Source of the DNA: Peptostreptococcaceae bacterium
Lineage (GTDB): Bacteria > Bacillota > Clostridia > Peptostreptococcales > Peptostreptococcaceae
Assembly: GCA_902363255.1 (NCBI GenBank)
Contig: CABIZO010000002.1
Span: forward strand, 62,001 to 126,000
Direction: 5' to 3'
DNA: 64,000 nucleotides
Shown here in pieces: positions 54,743-62,290 of this stretch. The translations under genes were made by a program, and so were the position numbers. Each line of letters begins with the position of its first letter. Position 1 is the first letter of the stretch. The notes below the pieces were generated by a model. That model made no database searches and had not been told where the DNA came from. It saw nothing but the letters and a program-made list of their open reading frames with translations.

Positions 54743-54853
54743 ATGGATTCAAAGGATAATAATGAAGTAATCATAAATGATGGATCACTAATTATAGAAA
54801 CTGATGAAAAAAGTTATTATTGCTATATAAATAAAGAAAAACTATATTACTAA
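54743..54853 (+). CDS. 36-residue small ORF
   Basis: ATG 54743 is preceded by AAGGAG at 54731-54736. The product MDSKDNNEVIINDGSLIIET, then DEKSYYCYINKEKLYY, is acidic then aromatic, with no known family. The good ribosome binding site is the only support; coding cannot be proven. Lies between a terminator and the HxlR gene. Confidence 0.4.
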   Translation: MDSKDNNEVIINDGSLIIETDEKSYYCYINKEKLYY

Positions 54854-55013
54854 AATAAAAGGGCGGTTAAGTATTATATATCAACAATAATAAATATAAA
54901 TAAAGAAAGCAATAAAAGAAATGCCGATAATATCTGCATTTCTTTTATGATATAAAATATGATATAATATATGATTAAATAATTAAAAAGTAACTAAGAT
55001 AGGAGATAAAAAT

Positions 55014-55346
55014 ATGTATAATATAGATGAAATTATATATGAGTGTCCTGTAGAAGCTTTATCAAATATATTAGGCAAAAAGTGGATTGCTATAATAATA
55101 TGGGAATTACAAAATAATAAAATGAGATTTGGAGAATTACAAAGAGTAGTTGATGGATGTACAAAAAAGATGCTTATACAACAGTTAAATTTATTAATTC
55201 AAAATAATATAGTTATAAATGATAAAAAGACAATCAATGGTACAGTAGAATCCACATATTACCTAAGTGAAGCTGGATTAAAGTTACTTCCTATTATGGA
55301 AAACATGATATCTTGGAGTAATAAGAATCTTTCTTGTGAAAATTAA
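55014..55346 (+). CDS. HxlR/DUF24-type transcriptional regulator
   Basis: 110 residues behind TAGGAGATAAAAAT. The winged-helix family pattern is clear: PVEALSNILGKKWIAIIIWE, MRFGELQRVVDGCTKKMLIQ and LSEAGLKLLPIMENMISW. A Cys just before the pattern (YECPVEAL, about residue 11) matches the redox-sensing N-terminal Cys of YodB/CatR/HypR-type members. It is 170 bases upstream of a disulfide oxidoreductase gene, which it may regulate in response to oxidants. Confidence 0.92.
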   Translation: MYNIDEIIYECPVEALSNILGKKWIAIIIWELQNNKMRFGELQRVVDGCTKKMLIQQLNLLIQNNIVINDKKTINGTVESTYYLSEAGLKLLPIMENMISWSNKNLSCEN

Positions 55347-55515
55347 TTTAGATTCATTTGTATAGTATTTAACTGAAAATTTAAAAGTAGATTAGTGTAT
55401 TTTAGATTTTGATATTAGTCTTAAAGGTTACTAAAAAGTGCCTAATTTAAATTATCTTAAATCATTTATATACTATAAATATAAGAGGTAACGTAAACAG
55501 GAAGGTGTATATAAT

Positions 55516-56913
55516 ATGATAAATAAATTTGACGCTATAATAATTGGATTTGGGAAAGCTGGAAAAACATTAGCAGTGGATTTAGCAAATAGAGGACAGA
55601 AAATTGCATTAATAGAAAAGTCTCAAGAAATGTATGGTGGTACATGCATAAATCAAGCATGTATACCAACTAAAATATTAGAAAACAAATCGAGTATAAT
55701 AAGAAATCAAAATTTAGATAGTTTTAATGAAAAAGAAATAAAATATGAAGAATCAATAAATCAAAAAGAAGAACTAATATCAAAATTAAGAATGGGAAAT
55801 TATAATAAATTAAATAGTAATGAAAATATAACTATATTCACTGGACAAGGGTCATTTATAAATGAAAATACAATAGAAGTAAATACAATAGAAGATGAAG
55901 TACTTATATTAGAAGGAGAAAAAATATTTATAAATACAGGTTCAAAGCCTAACATACCAGATATAAAAGGAATAGAAAATTCAAAGATAGTTTATACAAA
56001 TGAAACTCTAATGAAATTAAATAAATTACCCAGTAAGATAACTATAATAGGAGCAGGGTATATAGGTCTTGAATTTGCTGGAATATATGCATCATTTGGT
56101 AGTGAAGTAACAGTTGTTAATACTCATAGAACTATACTTCCGAAAGAAGACAATGATGATGCACAAGAGGTAGTAAATATACTTAAAAAGAGGAATGTAA
56201 AATTTTTAAATGATGTATCAATAATTGAAATAAAAGAAGAAAATCAATTAGCTAAGTTAATATATAAGCAAAATGGTGAGGATGAAGAAAGAGAATTAAG
56301 TAGTGACATAGTTTTAGTTGCTACAGGTAGAAAAGCAAACATTGATAATCTAAATTTACATAATGCCAATGTAGAATTAGACAGTAGAGGATTTATAAAA
56401 GTAAATGAAAAATTAGAAACTACAACTAAAAATATATGGGCATTAGGTGACGTAAATGGAGGACCTCAATTTACATATATATCACTAGATGATTATCGTA
56501 TAATAAGAAATCATTTATTTGAAGATAAAACAAGAAAAACATCGGATAGAAAAAATGTGCCAAGTTCACTATTTTTAGACCCTGCATTTTCTAAAGTAGG
56601 ATTGAATATAAAAGAAGCTAAAGCAAATGGATATAACATAATAGTTGCAAAAATGGCAACAGAAGCTATACCAAGAGCTAAACAAATAGGTAAAACTGAT
56701 GGATTTATAAAAATAGTTATAGATAAAGATAGTGAAAAGATTTTAGGAGCAACTATGATATGTGAAGATTCTAATGAGATTATACACTTAATTCAGTTAG
56801 CTATAGATATGGAAGTTAAGTATACTTATTTAAGAGATAGGGTTTATGCACATCCAACTATGACAGAAGCTCTTAATGACGTATTATCACCAGCAATGAT
56901 AAAAGAAATATAA
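55516..56913 (+). CDS. FAD-dependent pyridine nucleotide-disulfide oxidoreductase (RclA-like)
   Basis: 465 residues behind AGGAAGGTG. FAD site FDAIIIGFGKAGKTLAVDLA, redox-active Cys pair C44/C49 in GGTCINQACIPTKI, NAD site ITIIGAGYIGLEFAGIYASF, and the dimer-interface end YAHPTMTEALNDVLSPAM with the His-Pro base. The C-x-x-x-x-C plus Thr-Lys spacing and the short N-terminus resemble the RclA/mercuric-reductase branch, used against reactive chlorine or metal stress. No MerA N-terminal metal domain. Pairs with the HxlR regulator. Confidence 0.9.
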   Translation: MINKFDAIIIGFGKAGKTLAVDLANRGQKIALIEKSQEMYGGTCINQACIPTKILENKSSIIRNQNLDSFNEKEIKYEESINQKEELISKLRMGNYNKLNSNENITIFTGQGSFINENTIEVNTIEDEVLILEGEKIFINTGSKPNIPDIKGIENSKIVYTNETLMKLNKLPSKITIIGAGYIGLEFAGIYASFGSEVTVVNTHRTILPKEDNDDAQEVVNILKKRNVKFLNDVSIIEIKEENQLAKLIYKQNGEDEERELSSDIVLVATGRKANIDNLNLHNANVELDSRGFIKVNEKLETTTKNIWALGDVNGGPQFTYISLDDYRIIRNHLFEDKTRKTSDRKNVPSSLFLDPAFSKVGLNIKEAKANGYNIIVAKMATEAIPRAKQIGKTDGFIKIVIDKDSEKILGATMICEDSNEIIHLIQLAIDMEVKYTYLRDRVYAHPTMTEALNDVLSPAMIKEI

Positions 56914-57114
56914 AATAAAATTCCTACAATATTTGATGATGATTGAAATAATGTTTATAATCAATATGGGATTAGTGCATTTGCAATCAACTTTTATAAT
57001 ATATAAAGAAGGTTATATAAAACACTATATTCCAGATGCAAAAATAAATTATGACGTATTTTATATAAAATTTTATATATGAATAAATTTAATCGTGGTT
57101 ATGATTTTTGTGAA
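56914..57114. other. Gap between the oxidoreductase and the second att-like repeat
   Basis: An open stretch at 56939-57082 (MIEIMFIINMGLVHLQSTFI) lacks a ribosome binding site and matches nothing I recognise. TCGTGG at 57093-57098 can pair with CCACGA inside the repeat. Confidence 0.35.
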
Positions 57115-57142
57115 TCGTCTCCACCATTGAAATCCACGAAAA
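57115..57142. repeat. 28-bp direct repeat resembling a tmRNA 3' end (copy 2, att-like)
   Basis: Identical to 54401-54428. The ~2.7 kb between copies hold the small ORF, the HxlR regulator and the disulfide oxidoreductase. A terminator follows (57141-57175). Confidence 0.6.
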
Positions 57143-57175
57143 GTATTATCATAAATTTATGATAATACTTTTTTA
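57141..57175 (+). terminator. Terminator next to att-like repeat copy 2
   Basis: AAGTATTATCAT (57141-57152) pairs with ATGATAATACTT (57159-57170), then TTTT. Confidence 0.85.
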
Positions 57176-57199
57176 TGAAATAGGCCTAGGAGGTAAGTA

Positions 57200-58196
57200 A
57201 TGGACAAAGAGTATTATGTATATGAGTATATTAGTGATAATTCTAAGGAAATTATGACAAGTGATACGAATTGTATTTTTATAGAAAAAGGAACTCCATT
57301 TTATGTTGGAAAAGGAAAAGGGAATAGAGTTACAACGGGAATACGAAATTTAGAATGTGAAAAATTTAAAAAAGAATTAGGCTGGGAATATAGTATTAAA
57401 AAAGATAAGTTGTCAGAAGAAGAAGCGTTAAGTTTTGAGAAAGAATTGATACAAGAATATTTAGATAAAAATATATATTTAACTAATTGCTTATCAGGAA
57501 ATTCATCTCAGGCAGATATTGAGACATTAAGAGTAATAAAATATCTAATAATGTTAATAGACAATGAAATTATTAAAATGTCGCAAGATCAGATTGCGCT
57601 AGAGACGGAAAGCTATACATCTATTATAAGTAATATTCGAACTAATAAAGATGATAAATTTACAAAACTTAAGCCTAAATGTCCAGATAATATAAAATAT
57701 ATATTGCAAGAATATGATTTTGACAAGATGACGGAGAAGGATTTAAAATATTCTAATATAAAATATGTACTAGATTTAATAGATAAAGGAATTATAAAAG
57801 CTACACAAACACAAGTTGCAGAATATTTTGGAGAGTATACAACTGTAATAAGTTGAATAAAAAAAAGGTAAATATACAACTGTAACAAAATCAATTAAGC
57901 CAGAAAATTTAGATGAAATACTATTAGAATTTGATTTGAATAAATTAACTTTAGATGAAAAGAATAAAGGAAGTATAATGTATATTGTGAAAAATTTTAT
58001 AGATACAGGTATACTAAAAATGACAATACGAGATTTAGTTAGAGAAACAAAGCATATTTATAATATTAGTGAAATGCAGGTAGCAGATATGAAAAGAAGG
58101 TGTGTAAGCTTAGAACTGGTAAAACCAAGTGGAGAAGTGATTGGTAAACTTTTTGAAAAATATTATTTTTCTGAAGAAGAAATGATAAATTTATAA
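57200..58196 (+). pseudogene. GIY-YIG (LEM3-type) nuclease with tandem helical repeats, broken
   Basis: From ATG 57200 (AGGAGGT upstream): YYVYEYISDNSKEI, then KGTPFYVGKGKGNRVTTGIR, the GIY-YIG core of the LEM3/Ankle1 form, and ALSFEKELIQEYLDKN. Then come three repeats of about 65 residues, each with an aliphatic helix followed by a Q-[IV]-A-like HTH helix (YLIMLIDNEIIKMSQDQIAL; VLDLIDKGIIKATQTQVAEY; IVKNFIDTGILKMTIRDLVR). A TGA at 57854-57856, where Trp is expected, and a shift at eight A just after it separate repeats two and three. A single gene has been broken twice. Confidence 0.75.
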
Positions 58197-58249
58197 ATCA
58201 TTATATATAGTTATGCGAAAGATAATAATATGTATAATACGTTAGATAA

Positions 58250-58519
58250 ATCAAACAAGATAATTTAAAATATACGAGATATATAGAAAATAAGGATATT
58301 GAATGAGTAGATACAACAGAAAATCAAATTAGAAGTATGTTTGGAAAGTTTAAGGAGTTTGCTTTAATTAGAAATCTACCAGAATATAAGAAGTTTATAA
58401 GTGATTATGTTAAAGAAATAGTAGTATATAGAGACCACGTTGAAGTGATATTCAATGTGGTCTTTTCTTTTGTTGACGATAAAATAACTCATGATTTACA
58501 TATCGCTACAAAAAAATAA
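58250..58519 (+). pseudogene. C-terminal remnant of a large serine recombinase
   Basis: In one frame: IKQDNLKYTRYIENKDIE, stop (58304-58306), VDTTENQIRSMFGKFKEFAL, then NLPEYKKFISDYVKEIVVYR and DHVEVIFNVVFSFVDD. The last lines are the typical C-terminus of clostridial large serine recombinases (VKEIIVYxDxVEVIFN...). The catalytic N-terminal domain is absent. The remnant lies 1.1 kb from the att-like repeat and supports a past integration event nearby. Confidence 0.8.
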
Positions 58520-58586
58520 AAAAATAATTGATAAATGACATAAATCGACAAAAAAATAGTTTCTAATATTATAGAATAATAAAGTA

Positions 58587-58740
58587 TGTACATTAATGTT
58601 AACAGGATGTACAAATTCTACTTTTAATAAAAGTATGGAAGAGGGTAAATTGGCTTTAGCAAGTAAGGAGTATGAAAAAGCAAGTGGACTATTTAGTTTA
58701 GCTATAGAAGAAAAAGAAAATAGTAAGGAAAAGGATGAAA
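58587..58740 (+). pseudogene. Truncated duplicate of the lipoprotein gene 5' region
   Basis: Bases 58596-58740 encode MLTGCTNSTFNKSMEEGKLA then LASKEYEKASGLFSLAIEEK. This aligns with MTGCGNKAFDKAMEEGKLAV and ASKEYEKAEGMFSLAIEEK of the next gene. The signal peptide start is lost, and the match stops where the intact gene begins, so it is a partial tandem copy. Confidence 0.85.
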
Positions 58741-58746
58741 TTGATT

Positions 58747-59799
58747 ATGAAAATGAAAAAATATTTAATAATACCACTATTATCTATGATTTTAATGACT
58801 GGATGTGGAAATAAAGCTTTTGATAAAGCTATGGAAGAAGGAAAACTAGCAGTAGCTAGTAAAGAATATGAAAAAGCTGAAGGTATGTTTAGTTTAGCTA
58901 TAGAAGAAAAAAAAGGTGATAAAGAAGCTAATGCATTATATAATCAAATACAAAAACTAATAGAAGCAATGAGATTAAGAGAAGAGGGTAAACTAGAAGA
59001 AGTAATAGCACTATGTGATGATATAGAAAAAATAGAAAGTGAATCAGAAGTTATAAAAAAAGAAGCTAATATATTAGAAGTAGAAACTAGCCTTCTTGAA
59101 GCAGAGGTTTTAATTAATAATGGTAAATACAGTGATGCAAAGAATAAAGTATTGAAGCTTATTGATACAATTGAAAATGACGATAATCTAATTGGTCAAA
59201 TTGAAAAAGCAAATATTTTAATAGAAACATGTGATAGGAAAATAGAAGAAGAAAAGAAAAAACAAGAAGCTATAAAGCTTAAAAGTACAGCACTAAAAGC
59301 ATATTATAACTTCTTAAAATCTTATGAATTTACTACTGATTATTCTACTCGTGGATTCGATCTAGCATATATAAATAATGATAGTATTCCTGAACTTATT
59401 GTTTTCGATGGAGATTACCATGCAGTAGGTGGAAAAGTATATGCTTATGTCAACGGAAAAGTAACATATGTTGACGAATTTGGCGAATGGGGTGGATTTG
59501 AATACCAAGAGAAAAATGGAGTTATTTGTAGTTATTGGTCTGGTTTCGGAAATTCTTACAGTACTTATTACAAATGGAATGGATCTAACCTTTCAACAAT
59601 AATTTCTTTTAGTTCAGTTGAAGAAATGAGTTATGATGGAGAAGACTTTGAATACAAATATTATATAAACGATGAAGAAGTTACTTTTTCAAAATACAAC
59701 AGTGCAATTGCTCCTTACGAAAACGGATTTAAATCTGCGAGTGTATACGACTCATATGCAGTTACAGATTCTGTTATGCAAGATAAATTATTAAACTAA
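58747..59799 (+). CDS. Lipoprotein with TPR-like helical region and C-terminal beta domain
   Basis: 350 residues from ATG 58747; ATG 58735 is an alternative in frame. Signal peptide KMKKYLIIPLLSMILMTGCG with lipobox L-M-T-G-C. Residues about 25-180 are helical and charged, with TPR-like FDKAMEEGKLAVASKEYEKA and ANILIETCDRKIEEEKKK. The C-terminal ~170 residues (LAYINNDSIPELIVFDGDYH, KVYAYVNGKVTYVDEF, EFGEWGGFEYQEKNG) resemble the FG-GAP/VCBS-like domain of secreted clostridial proteins. Surface-bound, role unknown. Terminator at 59857-59884. Confidence 0.8.
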   Translation: MKMKKYLIIPLLSMILMTGCGNKAFDKAMEEGKLAVASKEYEKAEGMFSLAIEEKKGDKEANALYNQIQKLIEAMRLREEGKLEEVIALCDDIEKIESESEVIKKEANILEVETSLLEAEVLINNGKYSDAKNKVLKLIDTIENDDNLIGQIEKANILIETCDRKIEEEKKKQEAIKLKSTALKAYYNFLKSYEFTTDYSTRGFDLAYINNDSIPELIVFDGDYHAVGGKVYAYVNGKVTYVDEFGEWGGFEYQEKNGVICSYWSGFGNSYSTYYKWNGSNLSTIISFSSVEEMSYDGEDFEYKYYINDEEVTFSKYNSAIAPYENGFKSASVYDSYAVTDSVMQDKLLN

Positions 59800-59856
59800 T
59801 GTAAAATAATTTGTCCTTATGATGAAAATGAAAATAAGTTTATAGCTGCAAATCAG

Positions 59857-59884
59857 AACCACCCGTAAAACGGGTGGTTTATTT
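59857..59884 (+). terminator. Rho-independent terminator after the lipoprotein gene
   Basis: AACCACCCG (59857-59865), TAAAA loop, CGGGTGGTT (59871-59879), then TATTTTA. Confidence 0.9.
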
Positions 59885-59983
59885 TACGTACAAGGAAATT
59901 ATATTGCTTCAAAATCTGTGGAAAATTTCTAGGTCAAAGTATTATCAATGCGTCTAAGAAATAGTAAAAAAGTAAATTTTGGA

Positions 59984-60029
59984 GACATGAAGTGTTTCGC
60001 CGACACGTCGCTCAGGCGAAGCGAATTTT
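59984..60029 (+). repeat. Structured intergenic element (copy 3)
   Basis: 45 of 46 bases match 35362-35407. The single difference (C here at 60017, T at 35395) lies in the stem TTCGCC (59996-60001) / GGCGAA (60015-60020) and turns a G-T pair into G-C, so pairing is kept. The GAGCAACGGA block of copy 2 is missing. It lies 148 bases before the next gene. Confidence 0.7.
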
Positions 60030-60177
60030 TTATACTAAAATTCATTTATATTTAAGTCGATTAATAACATATCTATATGTTAAATGCAATTATAAAATGA
60101 TATAATATATATAAAAATATAAAAATAGTAAAAATATACGATGTTTTAAGTGAATTTTTAGTTATGGGGTGAGTATT

Positions 60178-62274
60178 TTGTCAAAAGAATCGTGTGAAAA
60201 GATTATAAGGAATATAGCATTAAATATAGCTACAAATCTTTCTATTCAGTCAGAAAAGATAAATGAGAATCAAAAGAAAAACTTATCTTTAAGGTGGAAA
60301 AAAAGTGATTTTGATGATAGCAAATATATTGCATCTTTAAAATCAAATGTACTTTTTTATAAAGTAAGCATCAGAAATAAAGAAGGATTACTTCTTAAAT
60401 GGATTGAATCAGGGAATATTCCAAATGATGATAGAATCAAAGAGGAGATTGAAGTATTAACAAAAAAATGTAGGGATTATGTTGAGAGAGGAATCAAATC
60501 AGAAGGAAAAACTTTCAATAATGTAGATAGAAATACATTCACTTCTTATGATAAATTAGACAATGATCAAATTAAAATAAAGTTAGAACAAGATTACAAA
60601 ACATTAAACTTATATAATGAAGTTTTTAGTATTTTTATAAATGATTTAGGTTCAAATGGATTAGATGAATTTTCAAATATAGATTCTAAAGAAATTATAA
60701 AGTTAATAAAAGCTGATGTTGTAAAGGCTACTAATTATATAAAGAAAAATATAGATAAATTAGAAGTAACACAATATTCTAATAATGAAACATTAAATCA
60801 TATTGAAACTAGATTTATCAAAGTTTTAAATGAAATTGATGATGAAGTACTAGTTGATAGGATGGAAAGAGCTTATGAAGAAGCTTGTACAATAGAAGAA
60901 ATAGAGTATGATGAAGGATTTGGATTTGATATAGATGGAATAAAGAACTTTATCTGCTCTACTGTATTACTAGATTTAGTTAGAGATAAAGAAGCTTTAT
61001 TTCTAAATGGAGGATTAAGATTATTAATAGGTGGAGAATTTGGAGCCACTAATTATAGTGATTTTATTCAACATATTATAATTAATAAGATAGGCATAAG
61101 TAAAAAGGTTTATGATAATGGAATTAAAATAATAGAAAACCGTCATCAAAGATGTATTGAAAATCCATTGAGTAAGAGAAAAATAAAAAGTTCTAATTAC
61201 ATAGATATAGATGAGTATATTTATATTTTAGAAAATACAGATAGCAACAAAAAATATAATAAAAAATCATCACATATAGAAAATCAACAAGAAGTCTGTA
61301 ATTCACAACAAAATGTAGAAGAAAATGAACATGTTTCTTATGAAGATGATGAATATGAAGTTACTAATACTCCTAAAAAAGGAAAAAGAATTGCAATTAT
61401 AGGTTTATCATTATGTGTGATTTTAAGTGTTGGAATTGGTTATCTTTATGGAAGTGGAGCTTTTGAAAAAGAAAAACCAGAAGTAGAAGCAAGCGTTAAT
61501 CAAGTAGAAAGTTATGAGGAAGAGGTAGAAACAGAACCAGAAGTATCAGATGCACAAATAGATGATTACATTATTGCAGATAGTAGCTCTAGATATTTAA
61601 CAGTTGAAGAATTAGAACAATATAGTGATGAAGAGTTAGGATATATAAGAAATGAAATATTTGCAAGATATGGGTATATATTTAAATCAGATAAGTATAT
61701 AGAGTATTTTTATGAGAAATCATGGTACACTCCGAACGTAAACTTTGAAGGTAATGAAGAAGATTTTAATCAATATGAACTTGCAAACATTAAGTTAATT
61801 AAGTCAGTAGAGGCTAAAAGAAAGGTAAAAACATCATCCAATGAATATAGAGATTATTTCTATATTAAAGAAGGAAGTCCAGACGAATACTATGCAATTT
61901 ATACTGAAGCTTATACATATAAATCAGATGCTGAATCTTATAGAAAGACATTAAATAATAAAAAAATCAATGCAATAATAATAGAAGAAGATTCTCTGTA
62001 TAAAGTAAAGGTAGGAGATACAACAGATTCACAAGTTGCTAAGGATATATGTGAGGATTTGGAAGATATTAATGTAGATACATATATACTTGGTTATAGC
62101 ATAGATTATGAGTTAGAGTTAGATGAAATAAGAGAATTAGCTGAAGATGGATATTATGAACAATTTGCCCGTAGATATAGCTATTTCAAAAAGGAACTTG
62201 AAAGTAGACCTTTGTTTGGAAGATACACAAAATTATTAGAGGAATTATATGAAGAGTATGAGTCATACATATAG
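60178..62274 (+). CDS. Membrane protein with YARHG and SPOR-like domains
   Basis: TTG 60178 is chosen because GGGGTGA at 60166-60172 is well placed; the frame also opens at a GTG at 60169 inside that site. About 698 residues. A helical cytoplasmic part (to about 395), an acidic linker and one membrane helix (AIIGLSLCVILSVGIGYLYG, about 408-427) come first. Outside the membrane are a YARHG domain (SDEELGYIRNEIFARYGYIF, with EKSWYTPN) and a SPOR-like repeat (YYAIYTEAYTYKSDAESYRK, YKVKVGD). The exported part may bind peptidoglycan. The next gene starts 16 bases on. Confidence 0.8.
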   Translation: MSKESCEKIIRNIALNIATNLSIQSEKINENQKKNLSLRWKKSDFDDSKYIASLKSNVLFYKVSIRNKEGLLLKWIESGNIPNDDRIKEEIEVLTKKCRDYVERGIKSEGKTFNNVDRNTFTSYDKLDNDQIKIKLEQDYKTLNLYNEVFSIFINDLGSNGLDEFSNIDSKEIIKLIKADVVKATNYIKKNIDKLEVTQYSNNETLNHIETRFIKVLNEIDDEVLVDRMERAYEEACTIEEIEYDEGFGFDIDGIKNFICSTVLLDLVRDKEALFLNGGLRLLIGGEFGATNYSDFIQHIIINKIGISKKVYDNGIKIIENRHQRCIENPLSKRKIKSSNYIDIDEYIYILENTDSNKKYNKKSSHIENQQEVCNSQQNVEENEHVSYEDDEYEVTNTPKKGKRIAIIGLSLCVILSVGIGYLYGSGAFEKEKPEVEASVNQVESYEEEVETEPEVSDAQIDDYIIADSSSRYLTVEELEQYSDEELGYIRNEIFARYGYIFKSDKYIEYFYEKSWYTPNVNFEGNEEDFNQYELANIKLIKSVEAKRKVKTSSNEYRDYFYIKEGSPDEYYAIYTEAYTYKSDAESYRKTLNNKKINAIIIEEDSLYKVKVGDTTDSQVAKDICEDLEDINVDTYILGYSIDYELELDEIRELAEDGYYEQFARRYSYFKKELESRPLFGRYTKLLEELYEEYESYI

Positions 62275-62290
62275 AATTTAGGAGGACAAC

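Noticed and set aside
54478..54774. Minus-strand 98-codon hydrophobic ORF
   Set aside because: It ends next to a hairpin, but has no ribosome binding site, overlaps a + strand small ORF with a good one, and AT-rich noncoding DNA readily gives Ile/Leu/Phe-rich frames.
58337..58519. Separate 60-residue gene
   Set aside because: It is the C-terminal piece of a serine recombinase with an in-frame stop upstream, no start signals.
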